Shown: piece after piece, positions 1-8,930 of the stretch | How positions within the stretch are numbered: the first letter of the stretch is position 1 | Layout of the letters: each line of letters begins with the position of its first letter | DNA from: Haloglomus irregulare | GTDB lineage: Archaea > Halobacteriota > Halobacteria > Halobacteriales > Haloarculaceae | Direction of reading: 5' to 3' | Assembly: GCF_007421925.1 (NCBI RefSeq) | Contig: NZ_QMDX01000008.1 | Span: 1 to 64,000, forward strand | DNA length: 64,000 nt | The notes under the pieces: generated by a model | Database searches by the model: none | What the model saw: the letters and a program-made list of their open reading frames with translations, nothing else | What the model was told of the DNA's origin: nothing | Program-made: the position numbers and the translations under genes

Positions 1-823
1 GCTGACCGAACTGTTCGCGCTGCTGTGAGTACTCCAGGGCCCGCTCGGCGGCACCCTTCGCGATTCCGACGGCCTGGGCGGCGACGCCCGTCCGGGTCTC
101 GTCGAAGAACTGCATGACCTGCAGGAAGCCCATCCCCTCGGTCCCGACGAGGTTCTCCTCGGGGACCCGAACGTCGTCGAAGATGAGTTCGGCCGTGTCA
201 CTGGCGCGGATGCCGAGCTTCCCCGTGATCTTGTCGGCCTCGAACCCGTCACGGTCGGCCTCGACGAGGATCTGGCTGAAGCCGTTGTAGCGACCCTCCG
301 CCTCGGGGTCGGTCTTACAGAGGACCACGAAGTAGTCACCGACGGTGCCGTTCGAGATCCACATCTTGTTGCCGTTGATGACGTACTCGTCACCGTCCTT
401 CTCCGCGCGCGTCGAGATGGAGGAGACGTCGCTCCCGGTGTCGGGCTCCGAGATGGCCGCCCCCATCACGGACTCGCCCTCGGCGATGGGTGGCAGGTAC
501 TCCTCCTTCTGCTCCTCGGTACCGAACTCGACGATGGCCTCGCTCCCGAACGCGGAAGCGGTCACACAGAACCCGATACCCGGGTCCGCCGCGAACATCT
601 CCTCGACGACCAGGGCGGTGTCCAGCGTGTCCAGCCCGGCGCCGCCGTATTCGATTGGGAGGCCCCCGCCCAGCAGGCCGTTCTCCGCGGCCTTGTCCAT
701 GACCTCGTGCGGGTACTTCTCGTCGACGTCGTACTCGGTCGCGACCGGCTTGATCTCGTTCTCCGCGAACCGACGAACCTCCCTTTTCAGCTGCTTCTGC
801 TCGTCGGACAGTTCGAAGTCCAT
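1..823 (-). CDS. acyl-CoA dehydrogenase, 3' end cut by window edge
   Basis: Flavoenzyme introducing the alpha-beta double bond in acyl-CoAs and passing electrons to ETF. The reading frame starts at the ATG at 823 (MDFELSDEQKQL) and runs off the left edge, so about 274 residues of a usual 380 are visible: the N-terminal helical domain, the middle beta domain with the FAD/substrate signature (MGAAISEPDTGSD) and the start of the C-terminal helical domain (GIAKGAAERALEYSQQREQFG). A T-rich box about 27 bases upstream (GTTTTTACG on the minus strand) fits a short-leader haloarchaeal promoter. The substrate chain length cannot be read from sequence. Confidence 0.93.
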   Translation of the reverse strand, partial: MDFELSDEQKQLKREVRRFAENEIKPVATEYDVDEKYPHEVMDKAAENGLLGGGLPIEYGGAGLDTLDTALVVEEMFAADPGIGFCVTASAFGSEAIVEFGTEEQKEEYLPPIAEGESVMGAAISEPDTGSDVSSISTRAEKDGDEYVINGNKMWISNGTVGDYFVVLCKTDPEAEGRYNGFSQILVEADRDGFEADKITGKLGIRASDTAELIFDDVRVPEENLVGTEGMGFLQVMQFFDETRTGVAAQAVGIAKGAAERALEYSQQREQFGQ

Positions 824-978
824 GCGCCTGACGTACAATCCCACACGTAAAAACGCAACTGTTCTAACGAAATACGCGAAACGGCACGTGAGGATTAACT
901 CTGTAAATCACTCGACCGGTTACTGCCGGGATCTTCATCTCCTACTGCCGGTTCCGGGAGCCGGTCCCGGTCGTGTCG

Positions 979-3240
979 CTACTGGAACGTCCGGGAGACC
1001 TCGGGCTCGTCGGCCGGCTCCTGGCCCCGCGAGAAGCGCTCCTCGATCTGCTCGTAGCGGTCGCGCGTCTCCTCGTCGACGCTGGCGCGAACCTCACCCA
1101 GCGCCTGCTCGAAGTGGTCCATCGTCACCAGGACGTTGCCCACACTGGTCCCGGTGTCCTCCGGGGAGACGGAGTTGATGAACTCCCGGGTGGCCGCCAT
1201 CGACGCCTCGCGACAGACCGCCTCGATGTCGGCCCCGACGTAGCCGTCCGTGCGCCGGGCCAGTTCATCGAGGTCCACGTCGTCGGCGAGCGGCTTGTGC
1301 TCCGTGTGGACCGCGAAGATGGCACGGCGAGCCCCCTCGTCGGGAACCGGGACGTGGACGTGCCGGTCCAGCCGTCCCGGGCGCAGCAGCGCCGAGTCGA
1401 TGAGGTCCGGGCGGTTGGTCGTCGCGACGACGACCACGTCCTCCAGCTCCTCGAGCCCATCGAGCTCGGTCAGCAGCTGGCTGACGACCCGCTCGCCGAC
1501 GCCGGAGTCGCCCATCCGCTGGCCACGCTCGCCGGCGATGGAGTCGATCTCGTCGAAGAAGACGACCGTCGGGGCGTTCGAACGGGCCTTCTCGAACACC
1601 TCGCGGACGCCCTTCTCCGACTCACCGACGTACTTGTTGAGCAGCTCCGGCCCCTTGATGGAGATGAAGTTCGACTGGGCCTCGTTGGCGACGGCCTTCG
1701 CCATCAGGGTCTTTCCCGTGCCCGGTGGGCCGTACAGCAGTACCCCCTTCGCGGCCTCGAGGTCCATCTGCTCGAACACGTCCGGGTAGTCGAGCGGCCA
1801 CTGGATGGTCTCGCGGAGCCGCTCCTTGGTGTCCTCGAGGCCGCCGACCCGGTCCCAGCTGACGTCCGGGACCTCGACGAACACCTCGCGGAGCGCGGAG
1901 GGCTCGATGCCCTTCATCGCCTCCTTGAAATCCCGCTCGGTGACCTGCAGGGAGTCGAGCACGTCGGCGTCGATCTCGTCCTGCTCCAGATCGAGCTGGG
2001 GGCGCACGCGCCGGAGCGCGTTCATCGCGCTCTCCTTGGCGAGCGACTCCAGGTCGGCACCGACGAAGCCGTGCGTGCTCTCGGCGTACTGGTCGAGGTC
2101 GATGCCGTCGACCAGCGGCATCCCGCGGGTGTGGACCTGCAGGACCTCCTTGCGGCCCGCCTTATCCGGAACGCCGATCTCGATCTCGCGGTCGAACCGC
2201 CCGCCGCGCCGCAGCGCGGGGTCGAGCGCGTCGAGCCGGTTGGTCGCGCCGATGACCGTGACCTGGCCCCGCTCCTCCAGCCCGTCCATCAGGCTGAGCA
2301 GCTGGGCGACGACCCGGCGCTCGACGTCACCGGAGGTCTCGCCACGCTTGGGCGCGATGGAGTCGATCTCGTCGATGAAGACGATGGCCGGGGCGTTCTC
2401 TGTTGCCTCCTCGAAGACCTCGCGGAGCTGCTCCTCGGACTCCCCGTAGTACTTCGACATGATCTCGGGGCCCGAGATGTTGGTGAAGTAGGCGTCGATC
2501 TCGTTGGCGACGGCCTTCGCCATCAGGGTCTTCCCCGTGCCCGGCGGGCCGTGCAGCAGCACGCCCTTTGGTGGTTCGATGCCGAGCTGCTGGAACAGCT
2601 CCGGATGCCGCATCGGCAGCTCCACCATCTCGCGGACCTGCTCGAGCTCGTCGTCGAGTCCGCCGATGTCCTCGTAGGTGACGCTCGGCGCCTCCGGGGC
2701 GCCGGCCGACTCGCCGGAGATCTGCTCGGCGGGCTTCTCGCTCACCTCGATCTCCGTCGAGTCCGTGACGACGACGGTCCCGTCAGGGTCCGTGTCGGCC
2801 ACCTTCAGCGGGATCTTCTGGCCGCTCATCGACGAGAGCGGGCCCAGTCCCAGCGAGAACGGGACCTGCTGGCCCTTCGTGACGGCCTGTCCGCTCAGCT
2901 TGTCACGGATGTGTGGGCCGATGTTCCCCCGGATGCGGAGGTTCTGCGGCAGGGCGACCGTGATGCTGGTGGCCGGGTTCACCTCGGCCGGCTCGACCTC
3001 GACGCGGTCGTCGACGCCCACGTCAGCCTCCTGCCGGAGGCGGCCGTCGACCCGGATGACGCCGCTGCCCTCGTCCTCGGGGTAGCCGGGCCAGACGCGC
3101 GCCACCGCGCGCCCCTCGGACCCCTCGACGAGGATGTAGTCGCCGTTCTCGAGATTCATCTCGCGCATGGCCGCGCGGTCGACGGCCGCGAGCCCGCGAC
3201 CGGCGTCCTTCTGTTTGAGTGGTTTGACGGTGAGTTTCAT
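979..3240 (-). CDS. cdc48: CDC48/p97-type AAA+ ATPase, 753 aa
   Basis: Hexameric unfoldase (VAT/CDC48/p97 family) that extracts and unfolds proteins, usually for the proteasome. Domains in order: N-terminal double-psi barrel plus four-stranded domain (about 1-180), D1 AAA with Walker A GPPGTGKT at 231-238 and Walker B IVFIDEID near 286, D2 AAA with Walker A at 504-511 and Walker B VVFFDEID, each followed by an arginine-finger region (GGRFDRE, PGRLDRH). The length matches archaeal VAT. Its ATG overlaps the stop of the upstream Hsp20-like gene by four bases, so the two are probably translated together. Confidence 0.97.
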   Translation of the reverse strand: MKLTVKPLKQKDAGRGLAAVDRAAMREMNLENGDYILVEGSEGRAVARVWPGYPEDEGSGVIRVDGRLRQEADVGVDDRVEVEPAEVNPATSITVALPQNLRIRGNIGPHIRDKLSGQAVTKGQQVPFSLGLGPLSSMSGQKIPLKVADTDPDGTVVVTDSTEIEVSEKPAEQISGESAGAPEAPSVTYEDIGGLDDELEQVREMVELPMRHPELFQQLGIEPPKGVLLHGPPGTGKTLMAKAVANEIDAYFTNISGPEIMSKYYGESEEQLREVFEEATENAPAIVFIDEIDSIAPKRGETSGDVERRVVAQLLSLMDGLEERGQVTVIGATNRLDALDPALRRGGRFDREIEIGVPDKAGRKEVLQVHTRGMPLVDGIDLDQYAESTHGFVGADLESLAKESAMNALRRVRPQLDLEQDEIDADVLDSLQVTERDFKEAMKGIEPSALREVFVEVPDVSWDRVGGLEDTKERLRETIQWPLDYPDVFEQMDLEAAKGVLLYGPPGTGKTLMAKAVANEAQSNFISIKGPELLNKYVGESEKGVREVFEKARSNAPTVVFFDEIDSIAGERGQRMGDSGVGERVVSQLLTELDGLEELEDVVVVATTNRPDLIDSALLRPGRLDRHVHVPVPDEGARRAIFAVHTEHKPLADDVDLDELARRTDGYVGADIEAVCREASMAATREFINSVSPEDTGTSVGNVLVTMDHFEQALGEVRASVDEETRDRYEQIEERFSRGQEPADEPEVSRTFQ

Positions 3241-3518
3241 CGATCGGCCTCCGTGTCGGTGGTCTCCGCCGGCTCCGCGGCGGTCTCGTCCACCTCGATG
3301 CTAACGACGCCGTTCCGCAAAGTCGCTTGGCCGCTCGCGCCCGCGGGCAGGTCCACGTCGTACTGCTCGTCCCCGGTCACGATCAGCAGGGTGCCGTCGA
3401 CCACGTCGACGGTAGCCTCCGCCCCGGGGCCCAGATCGAACGCCAGGACGTCGCCGTCGGCGTAGTCGTACTGACGGGCGACGATGTCCTCGTCCTCGAA
3501 CCGCTGAGTGGGTGTCAT
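3237..3518 (-). CDS. small acidic Hsp20-like protein (DUF7127-like)
   Basis: A 93-residue acidic protein ([19 protein letters not shown]). Its middle has alternating beta strands ([34 protein letters not shown]) resembling the beta sandwich of alpha-crystallin/Hsp20, followed by a disordered Glu/Thr-rich tail. I recall this as a haloarchaeal family named DUF7127; the name was not checked. It lies directly upstream of cdc48 with a four-base overlap, suggesting a cofactor or substrate adaptor of the ATPase. That role is inferred from position only. Confidence 0.8.
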   Translation of the reverse strand: MTPTQRFEDEDIVARQYDYADGDVLAFDLGPGAEATVDVVDGTLLIVTGDEQYDVDLPAGASGQATLRNGVVSIEVDETAAEPAETTDTEADR

Positions 3519-3519
3519 A

Positions 3520-3553
3520 CTAACCCAGAGTTAGCGCTACTACTATATGAACT
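3520..3553 (-). promoter_or_regulatory. promoter with inverted repeat for the Hsp20-like/cdc48 operon
   Basis: Reading on the minus strand, a TATA-like TTCATATAG lies about 25 bases before the ATG at 3518. Between them is an inverted repeat with arms CTAAC and GTTAG (3520-3524 and 3530-3534, 5-base spacer). The repeat sits where transcription should start, so it is a plausible operator. No regulator is identified. Confidence 0.5.
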
Positions 3554-3710
3554 TTTTCCTGATGCGGAGAACACGTCCCCGTGTTTCCTACGAACGGCTG
3601 AATTGCGGTTCACGCACGACGACCCCCAGCCGTGCCACCGTAACCGACGACCTCGTGCCCGGCGCCGCCCGGCCCCCGCCGTTGATGTGCCCCCGAGTCG
3701 GACGCCCGGT

Positions 3711-4481
3711 ATGGAGAGCGTCACCCATCACGGCCGCGAGACGGCGTACCGCGACGCGACCGACGGCCCGGACCCGGTGCTGTACATCCACGGCAGCGGC
3801 GGTACGCACTCCGTCTGGGGCGAGCAGTGCGGGCGCCCGGGTCACGATGCGGTCGCGCTGGACCTGAGCGGACACGGGGACAGCGAGGACGTCGATTTCG
3901 GCCCCCGGGCCGGGCTCGACGCGATGGCCGCCTACGCCGATGACCTGGTCGCGGTCGCCCGCGAGACTGACGCGACCGTGCTCTGTGGCAACTCGCTCGG
4001 CGGCGCCGTCGCGTTGACGGTCGCGCTGGACCGGGAACTCCCCCTCGACGGACTCGTCCTCGTGGGGACCGGTGCCAAACTCGGCGTCGCGGACGACCTG
4101 TTGGACGCGCTCGGCGGGGACTACGAGGCTGCCATCGACGCGCTGGTCGACGACGACATGCTGTATCACACGCCGACCAACGAGCGCCGCGCCGATGCCC
4201 GCGGGATGTTCAGGGCGGTCGGCCGGCGGGCGACCGAGCGCGACTTCCGCGCGTGCCACGCCTTCGACGTCCGCGACCGCCTCGACGGGGTCGACTGCCC
4301 GACCCTCGTGATCAACGGCGAGCACGACCGGCTGACGCCGCCCACCTTCCACGAGTACCTCGCCGAGCACCTGCCCGACGCGCGCCGCGTCGAGATCCCC
4401 GACGCCGCCCACATGCCGTACGTCGAGCGTCCGGCGCCGTTCAACGACGCCGTCGACGGGTTCCTCGCCGACCTGGACTGA
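3711..4481 (+). CDS. alpha/beta-fold hydrolase, 256 aa
   Basis: Serine hydrolase of the alpha/beta fold. Visible motifs: oxyanion turn HGSGG at 28-32, nucleophile elbow GNSLGG with Ser95, acidic residue in NGEHDRLTPP, and catalytic His in DAAHMPYVERP near the C-terminus, so the triad is complete. A longer open frame upstream has poor codon composition; ATG 3711 starts exactly where the family begins (MESVTHHGRETAY). Ester, lactone or other substrate cannot be decided. It stands alone, divergent from the cdc48 operon. Confidence 0.88.
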   Translation: MESVTHHGRETAYRDATDGPDPVLYIHGSGGTHSVWGEQCGRPGHDAVALDLSGHGDSEDVDFGPRAGLDAMAAYADDLVAVARETDATVLCGNSLGGAVALTVALDRELPLDGLVLVGTGAKLGVADDLLDALGGDYEAAIDALVDDDMLYHTPTNERRADARGMFRAVGRRATERDFRACHAFDVRDRLDGVDCPTLVINGEHDRLTPPTFHEYLAEHLPDARRVEIPDAAHMPYVERPAPFNDAVDGFLADLD

Positions 4482-4601
4482 CCGGTCCGTCGACGGCCTC
4501 CCGGGAGTCCCCCGGGCCCTTGACGCGCGAGCGCGCAGCGGGTCAACTCGGCCCCGGCCCGCCCGCCGCGAACCACAGAGCCATTCCGGGGTGCGATACG
4601 T

Positions 4602-4776
4602 GTGCCCACAACAGGGAGCGATGCCGGACGCGAGTCGACCGACCCGAACGGAGGTGCCCGTGCGTACCCGGACGCCGACCCGCGGTGCCCGGAGTGTGGG
4701 GAGCCCGTCGGCGTGACCGCGACCTGCTGCATACTGCTCGGCGGACCGCACCGAGGCACGGGCCGCGGTCGGCTGA
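4602..4776 (+). pseudogene. frameshifted small zinc-ribbon gene
   Basis: A GTG-started frame encodes MPTTGSDAGRESTD, then DPRCPECGEPVGVTAT with a CPxCG knuckle, then goes off-pattern at TCCILLGG. In the +1 frame the text immediately becomes AYCSADRTEARAAVG followed by TGA at 4774-4776. From memory, haloarchaeal zinc ribbons of this type continue ATYCMHC-SAD-, so a two-base loss near 4729-4733 would explain the break; it destroys the second CxxC pair. If translated as it stands, the frame runs to 4838 and overlaps panB. It could instead be a sequencing error. Confidence 0.6.
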
Positions 4777-4831
4777 GTCGCGTCACGGTTCGTCCCCGAC
4801 AGGCGGGGAGCGGGGCAGTGGGGTCGCCGGC

Positions 4832-5644
4832 TCAGTAGAGGTCGTCCGTGTCCAGGCCCTCGGCGACGTGGCTGTGCTCCTCGGCCGGGAAGTCGCCGGA
4901 CTCGACCCCGTCGACGTAGCTCTCGATAGCCCGCTCCATCTCCCCGCGGACGTCGCCGAAGGCCCTCGAGAACGGCGCCACGCCCTCGGTCAGCCCGATG
5001 ACCTCGTCGACGGTGAGCACCTGGCCGTCGCAGTCGGGCCCGGCACCGATGCCGATGGTCGGAATCGAGAGCGTCTCGGTCACGGCCGCCGCGGCGTTCG
5101 CGGGGACGTGTTCGAGCACCAGCGAGAACGCGCCCGCGGCCTCGTGTGCCTCCGCGAGTTCGAGCATCCGGCCGGCGGCCTCGTCGTCGGTCGCCTGCCT
5201 GAACAGCCCGGTCTCGTTCTCACGCTGGGGCGTCAGTCCGAGGTGGGCCTGGACCGGGACCCCGAGGTCGGTCAGTCGGTCGGTCAGGTCGACAGTGTGC
5301 TTGCCACACTCCAGTTTCACGCCGTCGGCGCCGGCCTCCTTCACCATCCGGCCGCAGTGCTCGATGGAGTCGGCCTCGTCGACGCCGAAGGAGAGGAACG
5401 GCATGTCCGCGAGCACGAACGCGTCCTCGGTGGCGCGAGTGACGGCGGCCGTGCGGCTGGCGATGTCGTCGACAGTCACGGGGAGCGTCGACTCGTGGCC
5501 CAGGCGGAGGTTCCCCACGGAGTCCCCGACGAGGATCATGTCGACGCCGGCCGCGTCGACGAGCTCGGCGGTTGGTGCGTCGTAGGCCGTCAGCATCGTG
5601 ACCGGTTCCTCGCCGGCCTTCGCGCGGATGTCCTTCGCTCGCAT
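4832..5644 (-). CDS. panB: 3-methyl-2-oxobutanoate hydroxymethyltransferase
   Basis: Ketopantoate hydroxymethyltransferase, first committed step toward pantothenate and CoA, using methylene-tetrahydropterin. The 270 residues align end to end with PanB: MRAKDIRAKAGEEPVTMLTAYDAPTA start, metal/substrate motif VGDSVGN near 39-45, DGVKLECG with the substrate lysine, GIGAGPDCDGQVLTVDE, and a PFSRAF-containing C-terminus. ATG 5644 was chosen because upstream in-frame sequence is low-complexity and unlike the family. No other pantothenate gene lies nearby. Confidence 0.96.
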   Translation of the reverse strand: MRAKDIRAKAGEEPVTMLTAYDAPTAELVDAAGVDMILVGDSVGNLRLGHESTLPVTVDDIASRTAAVTRATEDAFVLADMPFLSFGVDEADSIEHCGRMVKEAGADGVKLECGKHTVDLTDRLTDLGVPVQAHLGLTPQRENETGLFRQATDDEAAGRMLELAEAHEAAGAFSLVLEHVPANAAAAVTETLSIPTIGIGAGPDCDGQVLTVDEVIGLTEGVAPFSRAFGDVRGEMERAIESYVDGVESGDFPAEEHSHVAEGLDTDDLY

Positions 5645-5759
5645 GTACCCGCCATCCGGCGCGGCCGGTGGTAAACGTGGCCCCTCTCGCCGCCGTGTGG
5701 TCGGTACGCGGGCCGGCGGACCCTGCACACTCAAGCCCCGGGCCGTGCCAGGTCGCGGT

Positions 5760-6566
5760 ATGGGAGAGCAGGCAGCGCTCGAACGCGTCGAGGACCCGGT
5801 CACCGTCGACTCGCTGGTGGCGGACCTCCGTGCCCTGGGCGTCGAACCGGGCGGGACGCTGCTGGTCCACTCGTCGCTGAGCGCGCTGGGCTGGGTCGCT
5901 GGCGACGCACAGGCCGTCGTCGACGCGCTCCGCGCGACCGTCACCGAGGCGGGAACCCTGGTGATGCCGACGCACACGCCACAGTACACGGACCCGGCGG
6001 GCTGGAGCAACCCGCCGGTGCCGGCGGACTGGCCCGAACGCATCCGCGAGGCCCGACCCGCCTACCGGCCGGCCTCGACGCCGACGCGGGGGATGGGCGC
6101 CGTCCCGGAGTGCTTTCGGACCTACCCGGACGTCCACCGGAGCGCCCACCCCATCTACTCCTTCGCCGCGTGGGGCGCCGATGCCGATGCCATCGTCGCG
6201 GACCACCGGTTCGCGAACGCGATGGGCGAGGGGTCGCCGCTCGCGCGGGTGTACGACCGCGACGGGGACGTCCTCCTGCTCGGCGTCGGCCACGCCGTGA
6301 ACACGTCGCTCCACCTCGCGGAGTACCGGGCCGACATCGACCCGCCGCGCATCACCTGCGAGGCGCCGGTGATGCGCGACGGCGAGCGGGTCCGCGTCTC
6401 GTTCGAGGACATCGAGACGGACACCGGGGACTTCCGGACGGTCGGCGGGGCGTTCGAGTCCCGGGCGTCGGTCGCCCACGGGACCGTCGGGGCGGCCGGG
6501 AGCCGGCTCCTCGACCAGCCGGCGCTCGTCGACTTCGCGACGGACTGGTTCGAGGCGAACCGGTAG
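5760..6566 (+). CDS. AAC(3)-family N-acetyltransferase, 268 aa
   Basis: Member of the aminoglycoside 3-N-acetyltransferase (Antibiotic_NAT) fold, using acetyl-CoA. Signature segments: VHSSLSALGWVAGDAQAVVDAL (about 37-58), MPTHTPQ, TPTRGMGAVPECFR, HPIYSFAAWG, and GVGHAVNTSLHLAEY with the conserved His/Asn. Length is typical. Archaeal and environmental members often act on substrates other than antibiotics, so resistance should not be assumed. It faces panB divergently with about 115 bases between starts. Confidence 0.9.
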   Translation: MGEQAALERVEDPVTVDSLVADLRALGVEPGGTLLVHSSLSALGWVAGDAQAVVDALRATVTEAGTLVMPTHTPQYTDPAGWSNPPVPADWPERIREARPAYRPASTPTRGMGAVPECFRTYPDVHRSAHPIYSFAAWGADADAIVADHRFANAMGEGSPLARVYDRDGDVLLLGVGHAVNTSLHLAEYRADIDPPRITCEAPVMRDGERVRVSFEDIETDTGDFRTVGGAFESRASVAHGTVGAAGSRLLDQPALVDFATDWFEANR

Positions 6567-6574
6567 CCGGGCGC

Positions 6575-7681
6575 CTACCGGAACTGGTCGAGCCGCAGCT
6601 GGTCACGGTGGAGACCGTCGCCGTCCGGCTCGGCCGCGCCCAGCAGCCGCGGGAGCGCCGTGTCGGCGAACGTCAGCCCGACGACGAGGGCGATGGGTGC
6701 AAAGAAGAGACCGTAGAACCCCAGCACGACGGGGCCGAGCGTATACGCCAGCATCAACAGCCCGACGTGGGTCGTCTCCCCGCTGAGCAGCGGCCGGAGG
6801 ACGAGGTCCGGGATGGTGTCGACCACCACGACGGCGACGACGAGGAAGGCGACGATGTAGACGAGGACGGCGTCGTTCCCCCCGAGCAGGATCGGTATCG
6901 CCGCGATGCCGGTCAGCGGCAGGTAGACGATCTTCATGCCAACGACCGGGATGAGGCTGGCGACGCCGGTGAGCACGCCCGCCAGGGCTGGATAGGGTAT
7001 CTGCGCCTGCATCGGCGCGAAGAGGTTGTAGCCGTGGTACGCGCCGACGGCGATGAGCGAGGTCGCGATGACGTTCAGGAGGTTCCCGAACAGGACCGCC
7101 TCCAGTTCGCCGTCGACGGCCTCCAGATACGCCCGGATGACGGCGTCGTCGTCGAACCGGAGCAGCCACTCCCGGATGCGGTGCCCGTCGACGAGGAGGT
7201 AGTAGACGACGATGATGACGATGAAGAGGTTGAGGAAGAACCCGGAAACCAGGCTCGTGAGGAAGGTAGCGTTCTCCGTGGCGAAGGTGAGGAGTCCGTC
7301 CAGCTGCCCGGCCCGGTAGGCCCGGACGAGGCCCTGCAGCGTCAGTTCGGGTAACTGGTCGACGCCACCGAACCAGGAGACGTTCTCCGAGACGACGCCG
7401 ATGACGCCGTACTGGTCGATGAACCGGCGCGCCTCGACGATGAGCAGGACGACGGTGTAGCTGATGAGCAGGAGCAGCGGCACCGCCAGCGAGGCGATGA
7501 CGACGACGGCCCGAACCCGGGCCGGGAGCCGGAGGCGGCCCAGGACGTCGTAGTAGCGCCGGGTGGAGTAGTAGAGGAAGACCGAGACGGTGAGTGCCGC
7601 CACGAACCGGACGGCCAGATAGCCGACAACGACCGAGACGGCCAACCCGAACATCGCGATGGCGAACCGCTTCTCGTCCAT
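6575..7681 (-). CDS. AI-2E family membrane permease
   Basis: A 368-residue polytopic protein with about eight hydrophobic segments in the 2+1+5 arrangement of the AI-2E/PerM/YdiK family: paired N-terminal helices (FGLAVSVVVGYLAVRF, VVVIASLAVPLLLLISY), a soluble stretch, then ILLGG, IPDLVLRPLLSGE and LGPVVLGFYGLFFAPIALVVG. Related proteins export autoinducer-2 or act as cation antiporters; the substrate here is unknown. A TATA-like GTTTATCG lies about 30 bases upstream, and a small hairpin (7682-7696, arms GCTCC/GGAGC) abuts the start codon. Confidence 0.92.
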   Translation of the reverse strand: MDEKRFAIAMFGLAVSVVVGYLAVRFVAALTVSVFLYYSTRRYYDVLGRLRLPARVRAVVVIASLAVPLLLLISYTVVLLIVEARRFIDQYGVIGVVSENVSWFGGVDQLPELTLQGLVRAYRAGQLDGLLTFATENATFLTSLVSGFFLNLFIVIIVVYYLLVDGHRIREWLLRFDDDAVIRAYLEAVDGELEAVLFGNLLNVIATSLIAVGAYHGYNLFAPMQAQIPYPALAGVLTGVASLIPVVGMKIVYLPLTGIAAIPILLGGNDAVLVYIVAFLVVAVVVVDTIPDLVLRPLLSGETTHVGLLMLAYTLGPVVLGFYGLFFAPIALVVGLTFADTALPRLLGAAEPDGDGLHRDQLRLDQFR

Positions 7682-7790
7682 GCTCCCCGTTGGAGCAGCC
7701 CCTACGATAAACCGTATGGAACCACCCCGTCATCCGGATGCTTCCGGCCCTTCCGGGGGACATTTAGGTACATCCGCCGCACGGGGGGGC

Positions 7791-8471
7791 ATGAACCGGA
7801 CCGTCGTGGAGATGTTGCGTCGGAACGACGCCCACGCCGACAGCTACACGACACGGTTCGGCGACGTGCAGGACGGCCAGCAGCCGGAGGCGGTCACCGT
7901 CTGCTGTTCGGATTCGCGCGTGCTCCAGGACCGGATGTGGGGCAACGACGAGCCCGGCCACCTGTTCACCGTCGGCAACATCGGTAATCGCGTCGTCCAG
8001 CGGGCCGACGGGGAGACGGTGGTCTCGGGCGACGTGCTCTACCCCCTCGCCAACACCGGCACTCGGACGGCGGTGGTCGTCGGCCACACGGGCTGTGGCG
8101 CCGTGACCGCGACCTACGACGCGCTGACCGACGGCATCGACGTCCCGCCCGGCATCGACCACTGTCTCGGGCTCCTCGGCCCCCACCTGGAGCCGGGCAT
8201 CGAGGCGCTCCCCGACGGGCTGGACCGGGCGGCGGCCGTCAACCATCTCGTCGAGTACAACGTCGACCGGCAGGTGGCGTTCCTGCTGGGCCGCGACCAC
8301 GTCCCCGACGACGCCGACATCGTCGGCGCCGTCTACGACTTCCAGGACGTCTACGGCGGCCGGCGCGGCGAGGTCCACGTCATCAATCTGAACGGCGAGC
8401 GCGACCCCGAAGCGCTCCGCGAGGCCCACCCCGACGTCGGGTCGCGGATCCGACGCCAGTGGGTCTACTGA
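7791..8471 (+). CDS. beta-class carbonic anhydrase
   Basis: Zinc enzyme interconverting CO2 and bicarbonate. The family zinc ligands are present: Cys39 in CCSDSR (with the Asp41/Arg43 dyad), His99 and Cys102 in GHTGCGAV. The 226-residue length fits beta-CA. The ATG at 7791 follows a TATA-like CATTTAGG about 28 bases upstream, implying a leaderless message. It ends only six bases before the convergent arsC gene. Supply of bicarbonate to the carboxylase at 27673-31218 is possible but inferred. Confidence 0.94.
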   Translation: MNRTVVEMLRRNDAHADSYTTRFGDVQDGQQPEAVTVCCSDSRVLQDRMWGNDEPGHLFTVGNIGNRVVQRADGETVVSGDVLYPLANTGTRTAVVVGHTGCGAVTATYDALTDGIDVPPGIDHCLGLLGPHLEPGIEALPDGLDRAAAVNHLVEYNVDRQVAFLLGRDHVPDDADIVGAVYDFQDVYGGRRGEVHVINLNGERDPEALREAHPDVGSRIRRQWVY

Positions 8472-8477
8472 CCGTCC

Positions 8478-8924
8478 TCAGCCGCCCGGCGTCAGGTCGT
8501 CGAACAGCGCGACGACCCGTCGCTCGATCTCGTCCCGTATCCCGCGGACCTGCTCCGGGTCCCCACCGTCCGGGTCGGAGAGGGCCCAGTCGCGGACGTC
8601 GACGCTGTCGTCGACCGCGCCGACGTCGAGCGTCGAGCAGCCCATCGTCGCGACGTGGTCGCACGCGTTCAGCTCCTCGATGGTGATGGCGCGGGGCGTC
8701 CGGTCGGAGAGGTCGAAGCCGACCTCGGTCATGACTTTGACGACCTCGTCGTGGACGCCGTCCGCGGGGTCGGTGCCGCCCGTCAGTATCTCGATCCGGT
8801 CCTCGAGGCCACGCCGCTCGCGTTCGCGCTCGGCGAACGCGGTCGACATCTGGGAGCGACCGGCGTTCTGGACACAGATGAAGGCGATTCGTACCGGGTC
8901 CGTCGGCGTCGAGTCGGATGTCAT
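8478..8924 (-). CDS. arsC: arsenate reductase, LMW-phosphatase fold
   Basis: Reduces arsenate to arsenite. The P-loop CVQNAGRS begins at Cys17, the DPDGGDP acid loop lies near 117, and two more cysteines (Cys88, Cys96) occupy about the positions of the redox pair in thioredoxin-coupled ArsC. All three catalytic cysteines are therefore present, favouring reductase over plain tyrosine phosphatase. It is the last gene of an arsR-acr3-arsC operon, six bases after acr3, which makes the assignment firm. Confidence 0.93.
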   Translation of the reverse strand: MTSDSTPTDPVRIAFICVQNAGRSQMSTAFAERERERRGLEDRIEILTGGTDPADGVHDEVVKVMTEVGFDLSDRTPRAITIEELNACDHVATMGCSTLDVGAVDDSVDVRDWALSDPDGGDPEQVRGIRDEIERRVVALFDDLTPGG

Positions 8925-8930
8925 GGTGGA

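Noticed and set aside
5760-6566. Antibiotic resistance island around the AAC(3)-like gene
   Set aside because: Flanked by housekeeping panB and a permease with normal codon use and no mobile element; the family has non-resistance members.
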